Shown here piece by piece: positions 8,097-16,427 of a DNA stretch of 36,008 nt. The position numbers were made by a program, and so were the translations under genes. The stretch covers positions 1 to 36,008 of the forward strand of contig JAJPJC010000170.1 in assembly GCA_021324445.1 (NCBI GenBank). Direction: 5' to 3'. The notes under the pieces are model-generated. The model saw only the letters and a list, made by a program, of their open reading frames with translations, had not been told where the DNA came from and ran no database searches. The stretch is from Isosphaeraceae bacterium. Lineage in GTDB: Bacteria; Planctomycetota; Planctomycetia; Isosphaerales; Isosphaeraceae. Positions within the stretch are counted from its first letter, which is position 1; the number at the start of each line of letters is the position of its first letter.

Positions 8097-11000
8097 ATGG
8101 CCACTGTACCCCAATCGCTGGCGGGCCTGTCGCTCGCCGAGAAGCGCATGCTGCTGGCGCAGCTCCTCCAGGAGAAGGCCGACCAGCCCCCGGCGGTCTT
8201 CCCGCTCTCCTACGGTCAGCGCGGGCTCTGGTTCCTCCACCAGATGGACCGCCAGAGCGCGTCGTATAACGTCTGCTATCCGTCGCGGATCCGATCGCCG
8301 CTGGACCTGGCGGCCTTCCGCCGCGCGGTGCAGAAGCTGATCGACCGCCATCCCGGCTTGCGCACGACGTTCGAGGAGCGCGACGGCGTGCTGCTCCAGC
8401 GCGTGCACGAGCGGCTGCCCCTGCCGCTGGAGGTGATCGACGCAACCGATTGGAGCGAGCCGGAGCTGCGCGATCGCCTGGAGGTGGAGGCTCACCGCCC
8501 CTTCGACCTGGAGCGGGGGCCGCTGGTCCGCATGCACCTGTTCCGCCGCGCCCCGGACGATCACATCTTCCTCCTGGGCGTGCACCACATCGTCGGCGAC
8601 TTCTGGTCGCTGGTGCTGGTCATCGAGGAGATGCAGGCCCTGTATCCGGCGGAGTGCGCCGGCCGGCCCGCGGCTCTGCCGGCGCCGGCGAAGCACTATC
8701 GCGACTTCGTCCAATGGCAGGCCGAGCTGCTGGCCGGCCCGCAGGGAGAGCGGCTCTGGGCGTACTGGGAGCGGCAGCTCGCCGGTGCGCCGACGGTGCT
8801 CGACCTGCCGGCCGACCGGCCCCGGCCGCCGGTGTTCTCGCGACGCGGCGGCGCCGTCCCCTGGCGAATGGACTCGCGCCTGGTGCGCCGGCTCAAGGCC
8901 GTGGCCGCCAGCGCAGGAACGACGCTGTACTCGGTCCTGCTGGCCGCGTTCCAGGTGCAGCTCGGCCGGTACACCGAGCAGGTCGATTTCCTGGTCGGCT
9001 GCCCCTTCGCCGGCCGGAGCCGGCCCGGGTTCGAAAACGTGATCGGCTACTTCATCAACATGATGCCCCTCCGCGCCGACCTCGCGGGCGACCCGCCCTT
9101 CCGCGAGCTGCTCCGCCGCGTCGGCGGGACCGTGCTCGATGCCTTGCAGCATCAAGATTACCCGTTCCCCCTGCTGGTCGAGCGGCTGAACGTCGGCCGC
9201 GACCCCAGCCGCGCGCCGTTGGTCCAGGTGACCTTCACCCTGGAGAAGGCCCACCGCTCGCAGCAGCTCGGGGCCTGGCGCTTCTTCCTGCCGCCATCCG
9301 GGGCCAGGCTCACCCTGGGCGGGCTCCAGGTGGAGCAATACTACGTCGAGCAGCACGCCAGCCAGTCCGACCTGGAGATGGCCTTCGAGGAAGGGGACGG
9401 CACCATCGAGGGGATGTTGCGCTACAACAAGGACCTCTTCGAGCATGACACGGTGCAGCGGATGGTCGGCCACTTCCTCACGCTGCTCGAGGGCATCACC
9501 GAGGATCCGGACCGCCGGCTGTCCGAGCTGCCCTGGCTGACCGAGGCCGAGCGCCGGCTGGTGCTCCGGGAGTGGAACAACACTCGGGCCGACTTTCCCC
9601 AGGGGTTGTGCCTGCACCAGCTCGTCGAGCGGCAGGCGGCGCGGACGCCCGATGCGATCGCGCTAAGTTTCGCCGCGCGCTCGATGACCTACGCCGAGCT
9701 GGACGCCTGGTCGAACCGCCTGGCGCACCGCCTGCACCGGATGGGCATCGGCCCCGGCGCGCTGGTCGGCCTCTGCCTGGAGCGGTCGCCCGAGATGATC
9801 GCCGCGATCCTCGGCACGCTCAAGGCGGGTGCGGCCTACGTCCCGATCGACCCGGCCACGCCCATCGAGCGCCGTCGACTCATCCTGGCCGACACCCGCG
9901 CGCGGGTATTGCTCACCCAGCGCGCTCGGCTCGACCATCAGCCCGAGCCGGGGATCACGGTCGTCGATCTGGACGAGGTGGCCGCGGGGCAGGGGGGTGA
10001 GGATGGATCGCGGCCGCTGGAGAGCGGCGTCCGCGGTGAGGATCTCGCGTACGTCCTGTACACCTCGGGGTCGACGGGACGACCCAAGGGGGTGATGGTC
10101 GAGCACCGGGCCATCGGCAACACGCTGCTCTGGCGGGACCGCGACCTGACGATCCACGCCGACGACGTGGTCCTGTACAACCTGCCGTACACGTTCGACC
10201 CGTCGCTGGGCATCATCTTTCCCACCCTGGCGGCCGGCGCGCGGATGGTCCTGGCCGAGCCCGGCGCGGAGTATGACCCGCACCGGCTGCTGGAGCACAT
10301 CATTCAGGAGCAGGTGACGATCCTGGAAGCCCCGCCCGCCGTGCTGCGGCTGATGCTCGACGACCCGCTGCTGGCGGCCTGCCGGACGCTGCGCCTGGTC
10401 TGCACCGGCGGCGAATCCATGCCGCCGGACCTCCCGGCCCGCCTGTTCGCAGTGCTCGATGTGGAGCTGTACAACCTCTATGGCCCGACCGAGGCGGCCG
10501 TCGACGCCACCGGGTGGGCCTGCCGACGTGGCGACCCTCGCGCGGTGATCCCCATCGGCCGGCCGATTGCCAACGTGCAGGTCTACGTCCTGGACTCGGG
10601 TGGTCGGCCAGTCCCTCCTGGGGTGCCCGGGGAGCTGTACATCGGGGGCGCGGGGCTGGCGCGCGGCTACCTCAATGCTCCCGCCTTGACGGCCGAGCGC
10701 TTCCTTCCCGACCCGTTCGGGGACGTCCCCGGCGCGCGGCTGTACCGGACGGGCGACCGCTGCCGATGGCTGGCCGACGGCGCGCTGGAGTTCCTGGGCC
10801 GGCTGGACCACCAGGTCAAGGTGCGCGGCTACCGGATCGAGCTGGGCGAGGTGGAATCCGCCTTGCTGAGCGACCCGGCCGTGCGCGAAGCGGCCGTCAC
10901 GGTGCACGCCGGCGCCGCGGGCGTGTCCCGGCTGGTGGCCTATGTGGTTGGCGACGACGACGCTGCGCCTCCCACGGCCGAATCCCTGCGCCGACGCCTG

Positions 11001-12350
11001 CGGGATCGCCTGCCCGAGTACATGGTGCCGGCCAGCTTCGTGGTGCTGCCGGCCCTGCCGCGCACGACGGGGGGCAAGGTCGACCGCCGCGCGCTGCCCG
11101 CGCCGCCGGTCGAGCGGCCCGCCACGGCCCGGCCGCTCGTGGCCCCGCGCACGCCCCTGGAGGAGTTCCTCACGGAGCTCTGGCGCGAGATGCTGAACCT
11201 GGAGCAGCTCGGCGTCGACGACAACTTCTTCGAGCTGGGCGGCAACTCGATCCAGGGGGCCGTGCTGATCAATCGGCTTCAGGAACGGCTGGGCCAGCAC
11301 GTCTCCGTGATCGCCCTGTTCGACTCGCCGACGGTCGCCGGCCTGGCGCATCACCTCGGGGAGTTCTGCCCCGATGCCGTCACCCGCGCGTTCGGTCCGG
11401 AGTCGCGGGCGGCACACCAGCCAGAGACGACCGACTCCCCGCCGGATGCGGCCGGGACCGGAGCCGCCGCACGTCGTCCAAAGGTGACAGACCTGATCGT
11501 CCCACTCCAGCCGGAGGGGTCGGGACGCCCCTGGTTCATGGTGCATCCGCCGGGCGGGATCGTGGTCTGTTACCACGCGCTGGCCCAGGCGCTCGGTCGA
11601 GAGCGGCCGTTCCACGGCATCCGGTCGCGCGGCCTGCACGGGGAGACCGAGCTCCCGGAGCGAGTCGAGGAGATGGCCGCGGAGTACGTGGCCGCCGTCC
11701 GGGCGGTGCAGCCCGAAGGACCGTATCTGCTCGGCGGCTGGTCCGCCGGGGGACTGTTTGCCCTGGAGATGGCCCAGCAGCTCCTCGCCCAGGGCGAGTC
11801 GATTAGCATGCTGGCCTTCCTGGACACCACCCCGCCGACCGCCCAGGACCCGGCGGCCGACCTGGCCGGCCGCGAGTACGGCCTGGATCGCTCACTGGAG
11901 GAGCTCGCCCAGCTTGGTCCGGACGAGCAGCTCCCATTCCTCTGGCAACATGCCCTCCGCCTGGGCCTGATCGACGCCGGCGTCCCCTTGCAGGTCGCCC
12001 AGCAAGTCCTCGACGACCTCAAGCGTCTGTTTCATCACCACATGATTTTAACCGACAACTACGTCGTCCGTCCCTACCCGGGCCGGATCACCGTGTTCCG
12101 CCCATCCGACGCTCCCTTCGCAGTCCCGACGCCCCCGGACCGGGGCTGGGGGTCCCTGGCGGCCGCCGTCGACGTCCACTTCGTCCCCGGCCAGCACCCA
12201 GCATGGTCAAGGAGCCCCACGTCCAGGTCCTGGCGCGGGAGCTGGACGCTTGCTTGCGGCGTCCGGAGGAGTGTAGTTAAGGCGTCGATGCGAATCGATG
12301 ATGGGGTGGTCGGGGGATTCCTGAAGTATCAGGAACGGTTGTGGAGATGA
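8097..12350 (+). CDS. Nonribosomal peptide synthetase module C-A-PCP-TE, apparent frameshift at the TE end
   Basis: About 1417 residues as read. The condensation domain (about 25-460) has HHIVGD (His163, His164, Asp168). The adenylation domain (about 500-1010) has LYTSGSTGRPKG, NLYGPTE, KVRGYRIELGEVE and the core lysine in TTGGKVDRR. By eye the specificity residues read D-P-G-E-V-T-L-V-D; Asp at position 235 fits an alpha-amino acid, but I cannot name it. The PCP has GGNSIQG (Ser1051). The thioesterase has GWSAGG (Ser1216), Asp in LDTTPP and GQH (His1367). Directly after this His the frame reads non-homologous sequence to the stop at 12350. One base lower, the frame gives SMVKEPHVQVLARELDAC and a stop at 12280, which looks like the genuine TE end. 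The N-terminal helix LSLAEKRMLLAQLL could receive the PKS tail. Likely role: joins the polyketide chain to one amino acid and releases it. Confidence 0.95.
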   Translation: MATVPQSLAGLSLAEKRMLLAQLLQEKADQPPAVFPLSYGQRGLWFLHQMDRQSASYNVCYPSRIRSPLDLAAFRRAVQKLIDRHPGLRTTFEERDGVLLQRVHERLPLPLEVIDATDWSEPELRDRLEVEAHRPFDLERGPLVRMHLFRRAPDDHIFLLGVHHIVGDFWSLVLVIEEMQALYPAECAGRPAALPAPAKHYRDFVQWQAELLAGPQGERLWAYWERQLAGAPTVLDLPADRPRPPVFSRRGGAVPWRMDSRLVRRLKAVAASAGTTLYSVLLAAFQVQLGRYTEQVDFLVGCPFAGRSRPGFENVIGYFINMMPLRADLAGDPPFRELLRRVGGTVLDALQHQDYPFPLLVERLNVGRDPSRAPLVQVTFTLEKAHRSQQLGAWRFFLPPSGARLTLGGLQVEQYYVEQHASQSDLEMAFEEGDGTIEGMLRYNKDLFEHDTVQRMVGHFLTLLEGITEDPDRRLSELPWLTEAERRLVLREWNNTRADFPQGLCLHQLVERQAARTPDAIALSFAARSMTYAELDAWSNRLAHRLHRMGIGPGALVGLCLERSPEMIAAILGTLKAGAAYVPIDPATPIERRRLILADTRARVLLTQRARLDHQPEPGITVVDLDEVAAGQGGEDGSRPLESGVRGEDLAYVLYTSGSTGRPKGVMVEHRAIGNTLLWRDRDLTIHADDVVLYNLPYTFDPSLGIIFPTLAAGARMVLAEPGAEYDPHRLLEHIIQEQVTILEAPPAVLRLMLDDPLLAACRTLRLVCTGGESMPPDLPARLFAVLDVELYNLYGPTEAAVDATGWACRRGDPRAVIPIGRPIANVQVYVLDSGGRPVPPGVPGELYIGGAGLARGYLNAPALTAERFLPDPFGDVPGARLYRTGDRCRWLADGALEFLGRLDHQVKVRGYRIELGEVESALLSDPAVREAAVTVHAGAAGVSRLVAYVVGDDDAAPPTAESLRRRLRDRLPEYMVPASFVVLPALPRTTGGKVDRRALPAPPVERPATARPLVAPRTPLEEFLTELWREMLNLEQLGVDDNFFELGGNSIQGAVLINRLQERLGQHVSVIALFDSPTVAGLAHHLGEFCPDAVTRAFGPESRAAHQPETTDSPPDAAGTGAAARRPKVTDLIVPLQPEGSGRPWFMVHPPGGIVVCYHALAQALGRERPFHGIRSRGLHGETELPERVEEMAAEYVAAVRAVQPEGPYLLGGWSAGGLFALEMAQQLLAQGESISMLAFLDTTPPTAQDPAADLAGREYGLDRSLEELAQLGPDEQLPFLWQHALRLGLIDAGVPLQVAQQVLDDLKRLFHHHMILTDNYVVRPYPGRITVFRPSDAPFAVPTPPDRGWGSLAAAVDVHFVPGQHPAWSRSPTSRSWRGSWTLACGVRRSVVKASMRIDDGVVGGFLKYQERLWR

Positions 12351-12410
12351 GCGGGGACAAGGATGCAGCGAATTGTTGCTCTACTGGTCTGATCCTGATA
12401 ACCTCACGAC

Positions 12411-13021
12411 ATGGATGCGAGGAAACTCCTTGGCCGTATGACGGCGGTGGTGAAGGGGCTAATGGGCAGGCTGCGCGTGGGACGAACCAAGGCCCTCTCC
12501 CCGCCATCGATCCCACGCCCTCCCCTGGCCAAGGCCGAGCCGATCCCTGCTGATCCTGCCGAGCACGCCAAGGATTTCAGCCTGCGGTATTATGAGCCGA
12601 TCGAGCGCTGTGTCCGTGAGCGGATGCGCCAGCTTGGCGTCCCGGAAGACAAGATCGGGATGATCGACCCGGATTGCGATTATCGGCTGGCCGCGTTCCA
12701 CCCCCTGGAAACGAACGGGGGCGGCGTCACGATCCACGGACGCATCAACGTCAACTCGGGCATCTTCAATCCGAACTTGCTCGAGAACAGGGCGAGCCCT
12801 GAGGCGGCCAAGGTCTGGAGAAAAGGGCGGGGCGCGATAGGCTGGATGCTGTGATCGCCCACGAGCATACAGAAGGCTTGAACGTGACCGCAGTCGGGAG
12901 CTTCGACACAGCGCACGCCATGACTGAGGTCCAGGCACCGGAGACGCGATTGCCCATCAGCGAAGGTGGTAGGCACATCCTGCGGCCCATCCGCGGCCGC
13001 AACCGGAGAAGGGAGGAGTGA
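12411..13021 (+). CDS. Hypothetical protein with AHEHTE motif, apparent frameshift
   Basis: The first frame (12411-12854) encodes MDARKLLGRM... through RINVNSGIFNPNLL to KVWRKG, then stops shortly after unrelated residues. From about 12830 the frame one base lower continues sensibly with RDRLDAVIAHEHTEG, PETRLPISEGG and a stop at 13019-13021. The joined product would be about 203 residues. It looks like a catalytic domain with a His-Glu pair in a helix, and I have an impression of similar domains at the C-termini of planctomycete RHS-type proteins, which would make it an orphan effector domain. That is inference. The downstream gene begins one base after the restored stop, so the two form an operon. 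The break could be a sequencing error or real decay. Confidence 0.5.
13011..13018 (+). promoter_or_regulatory. Strong Shine-Dalgarno GGGAGGAG
   Basis: It lies 4 bp before the ATG at 13023 and overlaps the last codons of the restored upstream frame. It fixes the start of the next gene and indicates coupling with the AHEHTE gene. Confidence 0.75.
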
Positions 13022-13022
13022 G

Positions 13023-13445
13023 ATGCGGCACGACCTGACCTTGGGCCATCTCGATCCGGGTGCCGTCACCGAGCGACGCCGCGTCGTCGTCAAGCCGTTG
13101 GAGATGGATCTTGTTCACGGGCTGCTCGAGGAGCTAGGCGGCACCGATGCCGAGGGGAATCCGACGCTGGGTGGCGCCAGGGTGCGGTTCGAGCAAGGAT
13201 ATATCGTCGTCCCATGGCTGGGGGGAGGGACGAACCGCGTCTCCGAGGAGTTCGCCCTCCGCCTGCACAAGGCGACGGGTTGCCTCATCGCCGACGTCGG
13301 CCATAGCTGGGTCGTACCGCCGGAGCGGCTTCAAGGGCTGAGCGGAGCGGCCAGCGCGGCGATCGAGTCGCCGGCAGCCAGCGGACGTGAGACGCCGCGG
13401 CGTCATGGATCCCGATCCGAATTCTCGTCTGCTCATGAACGATGA
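13023..13445 (+). CDS. Small hypothetical protein, possible partner/immunity protein
   Basis: 140 residues from the ATG that follows GGGAGGAG; an upstream ATG at 12966 in the same frame lacks such a site. The body is a mixed alpha/beta sequence (VVVKPLEMDLVHGLLEELGG, ARVRFEQGYIVVPW, VSEEFALRLHKATGCLIADVGHSW). The last 35 residues are Ser/Arg-rich and may be disordered. I do not recognise the family. Because it starts one base after the restored stop of the AHEHTE gene and is similar in size to many immunity proteins, an effector/immunity relation is possible but unproven. Confidence 0.6.
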   Translation: MRHDLTLGHLDPGAVTERRRVVVKPLEMDLVHGLLEELGGTDAEGNPTLGGARVRFEQGYIVVPWLGGGTNRVSEEFALRLHKATGCLIADVGHSWVVPPERLQGLSGAASAAIESPAASGRETPRRHGSRSEFSSAHER

Positions 13446-13564
13446 TGGCGTCGAACCGATCGCGGTCCCGAGATTCTGCCCGGTCGCCGGGAACGCGACC
13501 TGCGGCGTATAATCATGGAGATTCATCGTACGGGAGCTCAGGACCCCTGGCAGGAGGATGTCTC

Positions 13565-13924
13565 ATGGCGACCTTGACCTTCGAACCGATGCCCGTTCCC
13601 CTCCGCGAAGATGCGCATGGCGCGATTCGCGTCGGCGACACCCGCGTCCTTCTCGACCTGGTCATCCAGGAATTCCGAAACGGGGCCACTCCGGAGGGAA
13701 TCGTCGAGTCCTACGACGCCCTGACTCTCGCCGAGGTCTATGCCGTCATCAGCTACTACCTGCGGCATTCGGACGAGATCGACACGTATCTTGACCGGCG
13801 CGAACAGGAGGCCAGGGCCGTGCGGGAGAGGATTGAAGCGTTGCAGCCTCCGCGGCCGAACCTTCGCGCCGCGCTGATGGCGCGTGCCAAGGCCAGGGAG
13901 AAGGCGGGTGCTCAGACTGATTAG
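13565..13924 (+). CDS. DUF433-family protein, probable type II antitoxin
   Basis: 119 residues from the ATG at 13565, preceded by AGGAGG at 13552-13557. The central part (GDTRVLLDLVIQEFRNGATPEGIVESY, then LAEVYAVISYYLRH) is the DUF433 helix-turn-helix core, in which hydrophobic and TPE-IV positions are conserved. The C-terminal third is a charged helix (EQEARAVRERIEAL). DUF433 proteins are commonly paired with DUF5615/PIN-like toxins, and here the next gene overlaps this one and is of that type. It presumably binds and neutralises the toxin and represses its own promoter. Confidence 0.85.
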   Translation: MATLTFEPMPVPLREDAHGAIRVGDTRVLLDLVIQEFRNGATPEGIVESYDALTLAEVYAVISYYLRHSDEIDTYLDRREQEARAVRERIEALQPPRPNLRAALMARAKAREKAGAQTD

Positions 13925-14259
13925 CGACCAGAACTTCAACGGGCGCATCCTCCGTGGCGTGGCCCGGCGCGTCGCTCACCTCGACCCTGTTCGCGCGCTC
14001 GACGTAGGACTGGCCAGGGTCGATGATCCGGTTCTCCTCGAGTGGGCCGCCATGGAAGGTCGCATCGTGCTGACCCACGACGTGAACACCATCCCGGGTT
14101 TTGCTTACGATCGCGTTCGAGCGGGCCTTGTCATGCCCGGCATCTTTCTGGTCAGTAGCTCGATGCCCATCGGACAGGCCATCGACGAACTCACGCTCGT
14201 AATCGACGGAAGTTCGCCAAGAGGACTGGAAGGACATGGTCACTTACTTTCCACTGTGA
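13908..14259 (+). CDS. DUF5615/PIN-like toxin, apparent frameshift near the C-terminus
   Basis: Starts at a GTG inside the end of the DUF433 gene (17-bp overlap). VLRLISDQNFNG, then DPVLLEWAAMEGRIVLTHDVNTI and MPGIFLV, match the PIN-like DUF5615 pattern of acidic residues (SDQNF, DDPVLLEWA, THD) in a metal-dependent RNase fold. After IDGSSP the reading frame continues into non-homologous sequence as far as 14594, overlapping the convergent flavoprotein gene. One base further on, the frame gives EDWKDMVTYFPL and a stop at 14257-14259, the expected end for this family. About 117 residues when corrected. The catalytic part is intact, so the protein could be active if the shift is a sequencing artefact. 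Confidence 0.75.
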
Positions 14260-14361
14260 CGGTCTCGACCCGCCCGAACAGATTGGAAATCAGGAATTCC
14301 ACTGGGCCTCGAGACTGTGGGACCGAAGGGGCTCGCCTTCGAATGCCCTGTGGCTCCGGAG

Positions 14362-16323
14362 CTACAACTCGCGGGCCAGCCGATGTCCCTCGAGGATCGC
14401 ATGCTGGAGCGTCCGCGGCGCGAAGCTGTCGCCGATCAGCTCGACCCGGGGCATGCGGCCGGAGAGCTCGGTCTCCAGGCCGCAGACCGATTCGCCGCCG
14501 AAGGCATAGACGAAGCCATCGAACGGCCCGAGCGATTCCTCGCGGTCGCTCCAGACATTCCGAGCCACCGCGCGGTCTGCTTCAATGCGGATGACCCGGA
14601 GATTGCTGTGGAGCGTGACGCCCTTGGAGAACAGGCGGCGGAAGACCGGCGGGCCCGTCGTGGCGCCCAGGAAGCTGCCGATTGTCCGCTCGGACGTCAC
14701 GATGTGGACTTCCTTGCCCCGATCCAGGAGGTAGTCCGCGGCCGAGGGGGCCTGGAAGCCATACTCCTCGTCGATCACGAGCACGCGGCGGCCCGGCAGG
14801 TCCGACCCGGAGAGGACGTCCCAGGCGGAGACGCCGGCCTCGACCAGACCCGGCACGTCGGGCCGCAGTGCGCGGGCGCCGGTGGCGATCGCCACCACGT
14901 CGGGCGCTTCGGCCAGGACCGTGTCGGCGACGGCCTCGACTCCGAGGCGGATCTCCACCCCGAGTTTGCGGCACTGGTGGGCGGCCCATCGGCAGGCCCC
15001 GTCGAAATCGCCCCGCGACGGGGCCGCGCGGGCGATGCGGGTCTGGCCGCCCAGTTCCTGCCCCTGCTCGAAGAGCACCACGTCATGCCCGCGCAGCCGG
15101 GCGACCCGGGCACACTCCAGGCCCGCCGGCCCGCCGCCGACGACCACCAGCTTCAGCCGGCGCGACGCGGACGGCAGCTCGGCCCACTCCGACTCCCGCC
15201 CGATCACCGCGTTCTGGACGCAGGTCACGGCCCGGCCGGTATAGATCCGATCGATGCAGCCCTCGTTGTAGCCGAAGCAGGGCCGGATGTCGTCGAGCCG
15301 GCCCTGCCGCGCCTTCTCGGGCAGGTCCGGGTCGGCGATCAGGGCGCGGGTCATGACGCAGAGGTCGGCCTGACCCTCCGCCAGCACGCGCTCGGCGACT
15401 GTTGGGTCGTTGATCCGGCCCACGGCGATCACCGGCACGCGCACCACTGCCTTGATCGACGCCGCCAGCGGGCAGTACAAGGCCACCGGCGCGGACATGT
15501 CCGGCACGCAGGCTGCCTCGCCCGGGTAGGTCTCCGGCGAGGAGCCGACGATGTTGAAGTAGTCGATCAGCCCCAGCTCGTCGAGCCGGCCGGCGATCTC
15601 CTGGCAGGCCCGGTTGTCCAGCCCGCCGGCGTGGAAGTCGTCGCCGGTCATGCGGACCCCGACGATGAAGTCGCTGCCGACCCGCTGGCGCACCGCGTGC
15701 AGCACCTCGACGCCGAACCGCATCCGGTTGGCGACCGTACCGCCGTACTCATCACGACGGCGGTTGGCGTTGGGTGTCCAGAACTGGTCGATCAGGTGGC
15801 AGTGGCTGGCCATGACCTCGCAGCCGTCGAACCCGCCCTGCTGGAGTCGCCCGGCCGTGTCGGCGAACGCCCGGATGAACTCGTCCATCGTCCGCTTATC
15901 CAGCGGGTGGGGCGTCTCCCGGTGGCTGGGCTCGCGGACGCTCGACGGCGCGTAGAGCCGCTCGAAGGTCCCGATGGTCCGCCCGCGACGGCCGCGGTGG
16001 GTGATCTGGGCGGCGCACGGCACCCCGTACTTGTGCATCGTCTCGGAGAACCGCGCGAGGTAGGGGATCACGCGGTCGTCGAACAGCTCGATCCCGTTCC
16101 AATCGCGCCCGGGACTGGTGGGATGCACGCTCGCCGACCCGAAGCACATGATGAATCCCACGCCGCCGCGCGCCTTCAGCTCGTAGTAGCGGACGGTGCG
16201 CTCCGCCGGCATGCCGTCCTCCGCCATGGCCTCGGCGTGCGCGCTGCAGCAGATCCGGTTCTTGACCGTGCGGGGACCGACCTTCAGGGGTGAGAACAGG
16301 GTGGGGAACGCGGTCGTCATCAT
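14362..16323 (-). CDS. Old-yellow-enzyme-type NADH:flavin oxidoreductase with C-terminal FAD/NAD domain (DgcA/TMADH/FadH-like)
   Basis: 653 residues. The N-terminal TIM barrel (about 1-340) binds FMN (LFSPLKVGPRTVKNRI, QITHRGRRG, NRRRDEYGG, VGRINDP). It is followed by an iron-sulfur loop and Rossmann domains (LVVVGGGPAGLECARVA from about 385). The family holds trimethylamine and dimethylglycine dehydrogenases, stachydrine-type demethylases and 2,4-dienoyl-CoA reductase. Here the [4Fe-4S] loop has Cys349, Cys356 and Cys368, but the second ligand position is Tyr352. The ATG at 16323 follows GAGGAGGA with 5-bp spacing, better than an upstream frame start at 16350. The adjacent Rieske oxygenase on the same strand makes oxidative N-demethylation the best guess, with the Rieske enzyme acting first. 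Substrate unknown. Confidence 0.92.
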   Translation of the reverse strand: MMTTAFPTLFSPLKVGPRTVKNRICCSAHAEAMAEDGMPAERTVRYYELKARGGVGFIMCFGSASVHPTSPGRDWNGIELFDDRVIPYLARFSETMHKYGVPCAAQITHRGRRGRTIGTFERLYAPSSVREPSHRETPHPLDKRTMDEFIRAFADTAGRLQQGGFDGCEVMASHCHLIDQFWTPNANRRRDEYGGTVANRMRFGVEVLHAVRQRVGSDFIVGVRMTGDDFHAGGLDNRACQEIAGRLDELGLIDYFNIVGSSPETYPGEAACVPDMSAPVALYCPLAASIKAVVRVPVIAVGRINDPTVAERVLAEGQADLCVMTRALIADPDLPEKARQGRLDDIRPCFGYNEGCIDRIYTGRAVTCVQNAVIGRESEWAELPSASRRLKLVVVGGGPAGLECARVARLRGHDVVLFEQGQELGGQTRIARAAPSRGDFDGACRWAAHQCRKLGVEIRLGVEAVADTVLAEAPDVVAIATGARALRPDVPGLVEAGVSAWDVLSGSDLPGRRVLVIDEEYGFQAPSAADYLLDRGKEVHIVTSERTIGSFLGATTGPPVFRRLFSKGVTLHSNLRVIRIEADRAVARNVWSDREESLGPFDGFVYAFGGESVCGLETELSGRMPRVELIGDSFAPRTLQHAILEGHRLAREL

Positions 16324-16328
16324 CGCGG

Positions 16329-16336
16329 TCCTCCTC
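16329..16336 (-). promoter_or_regulatory. Ribosome binding site GAGGAGGA for the flavoprotein gene
   Basis: Located 5 bp before the ATG at 16323 on the minus strand. It supports that start and separate translation initiation downstream of the inverted repeat. Confidence 0.7.
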
Positions 16337-16372
16337 GGGGGTGATTCCACCGGGACGAAAGCAACTCGAGTC

Positions 16373-16427
16373 GTAGGTCAGGCTTTAGCCTGACGTTCCG
16401 ATTCTGTCAGGCTAAAGCCTGACCTAC
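16373..16427. repeat. Perfect 22-bp inverted repeat (REP/BIME-like)
   Basis: The left arm 16373-16394 and right arm 16406-16427 are perfect reverse complements with an 11-bp loop. Each arm is itself nearly palindromic around TCAGGCTTTAGCCTGA, so nested hairpins are possible. The element covers the last codons and the TGA of the Rieske gene and ends 49 bp before the flavoprotein ATG. I recall TCAGGCTTTAGCCTGA-type sequences being widespread in planctomycete genomes. It could act as an mRNA processing or stability element between the two genes, or as a partial terminator. Confidence 0.9.

Noticed and set aside
7809..11639. Long minus-strand open frames opposite the NRPS gene
   Set aside because: They arise from third-position GC bias. 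No motif or ribosome site supports them, and the C, A and PCP motifs lie on the plus strand.
14317..16293. A 658-codon plus-strand frame opposite the flavoprotein gene
   Set aside because: It is Pro/Arg/Gly-rich without domains. The minus strand encodes a complete OYE/FAD enzyme.
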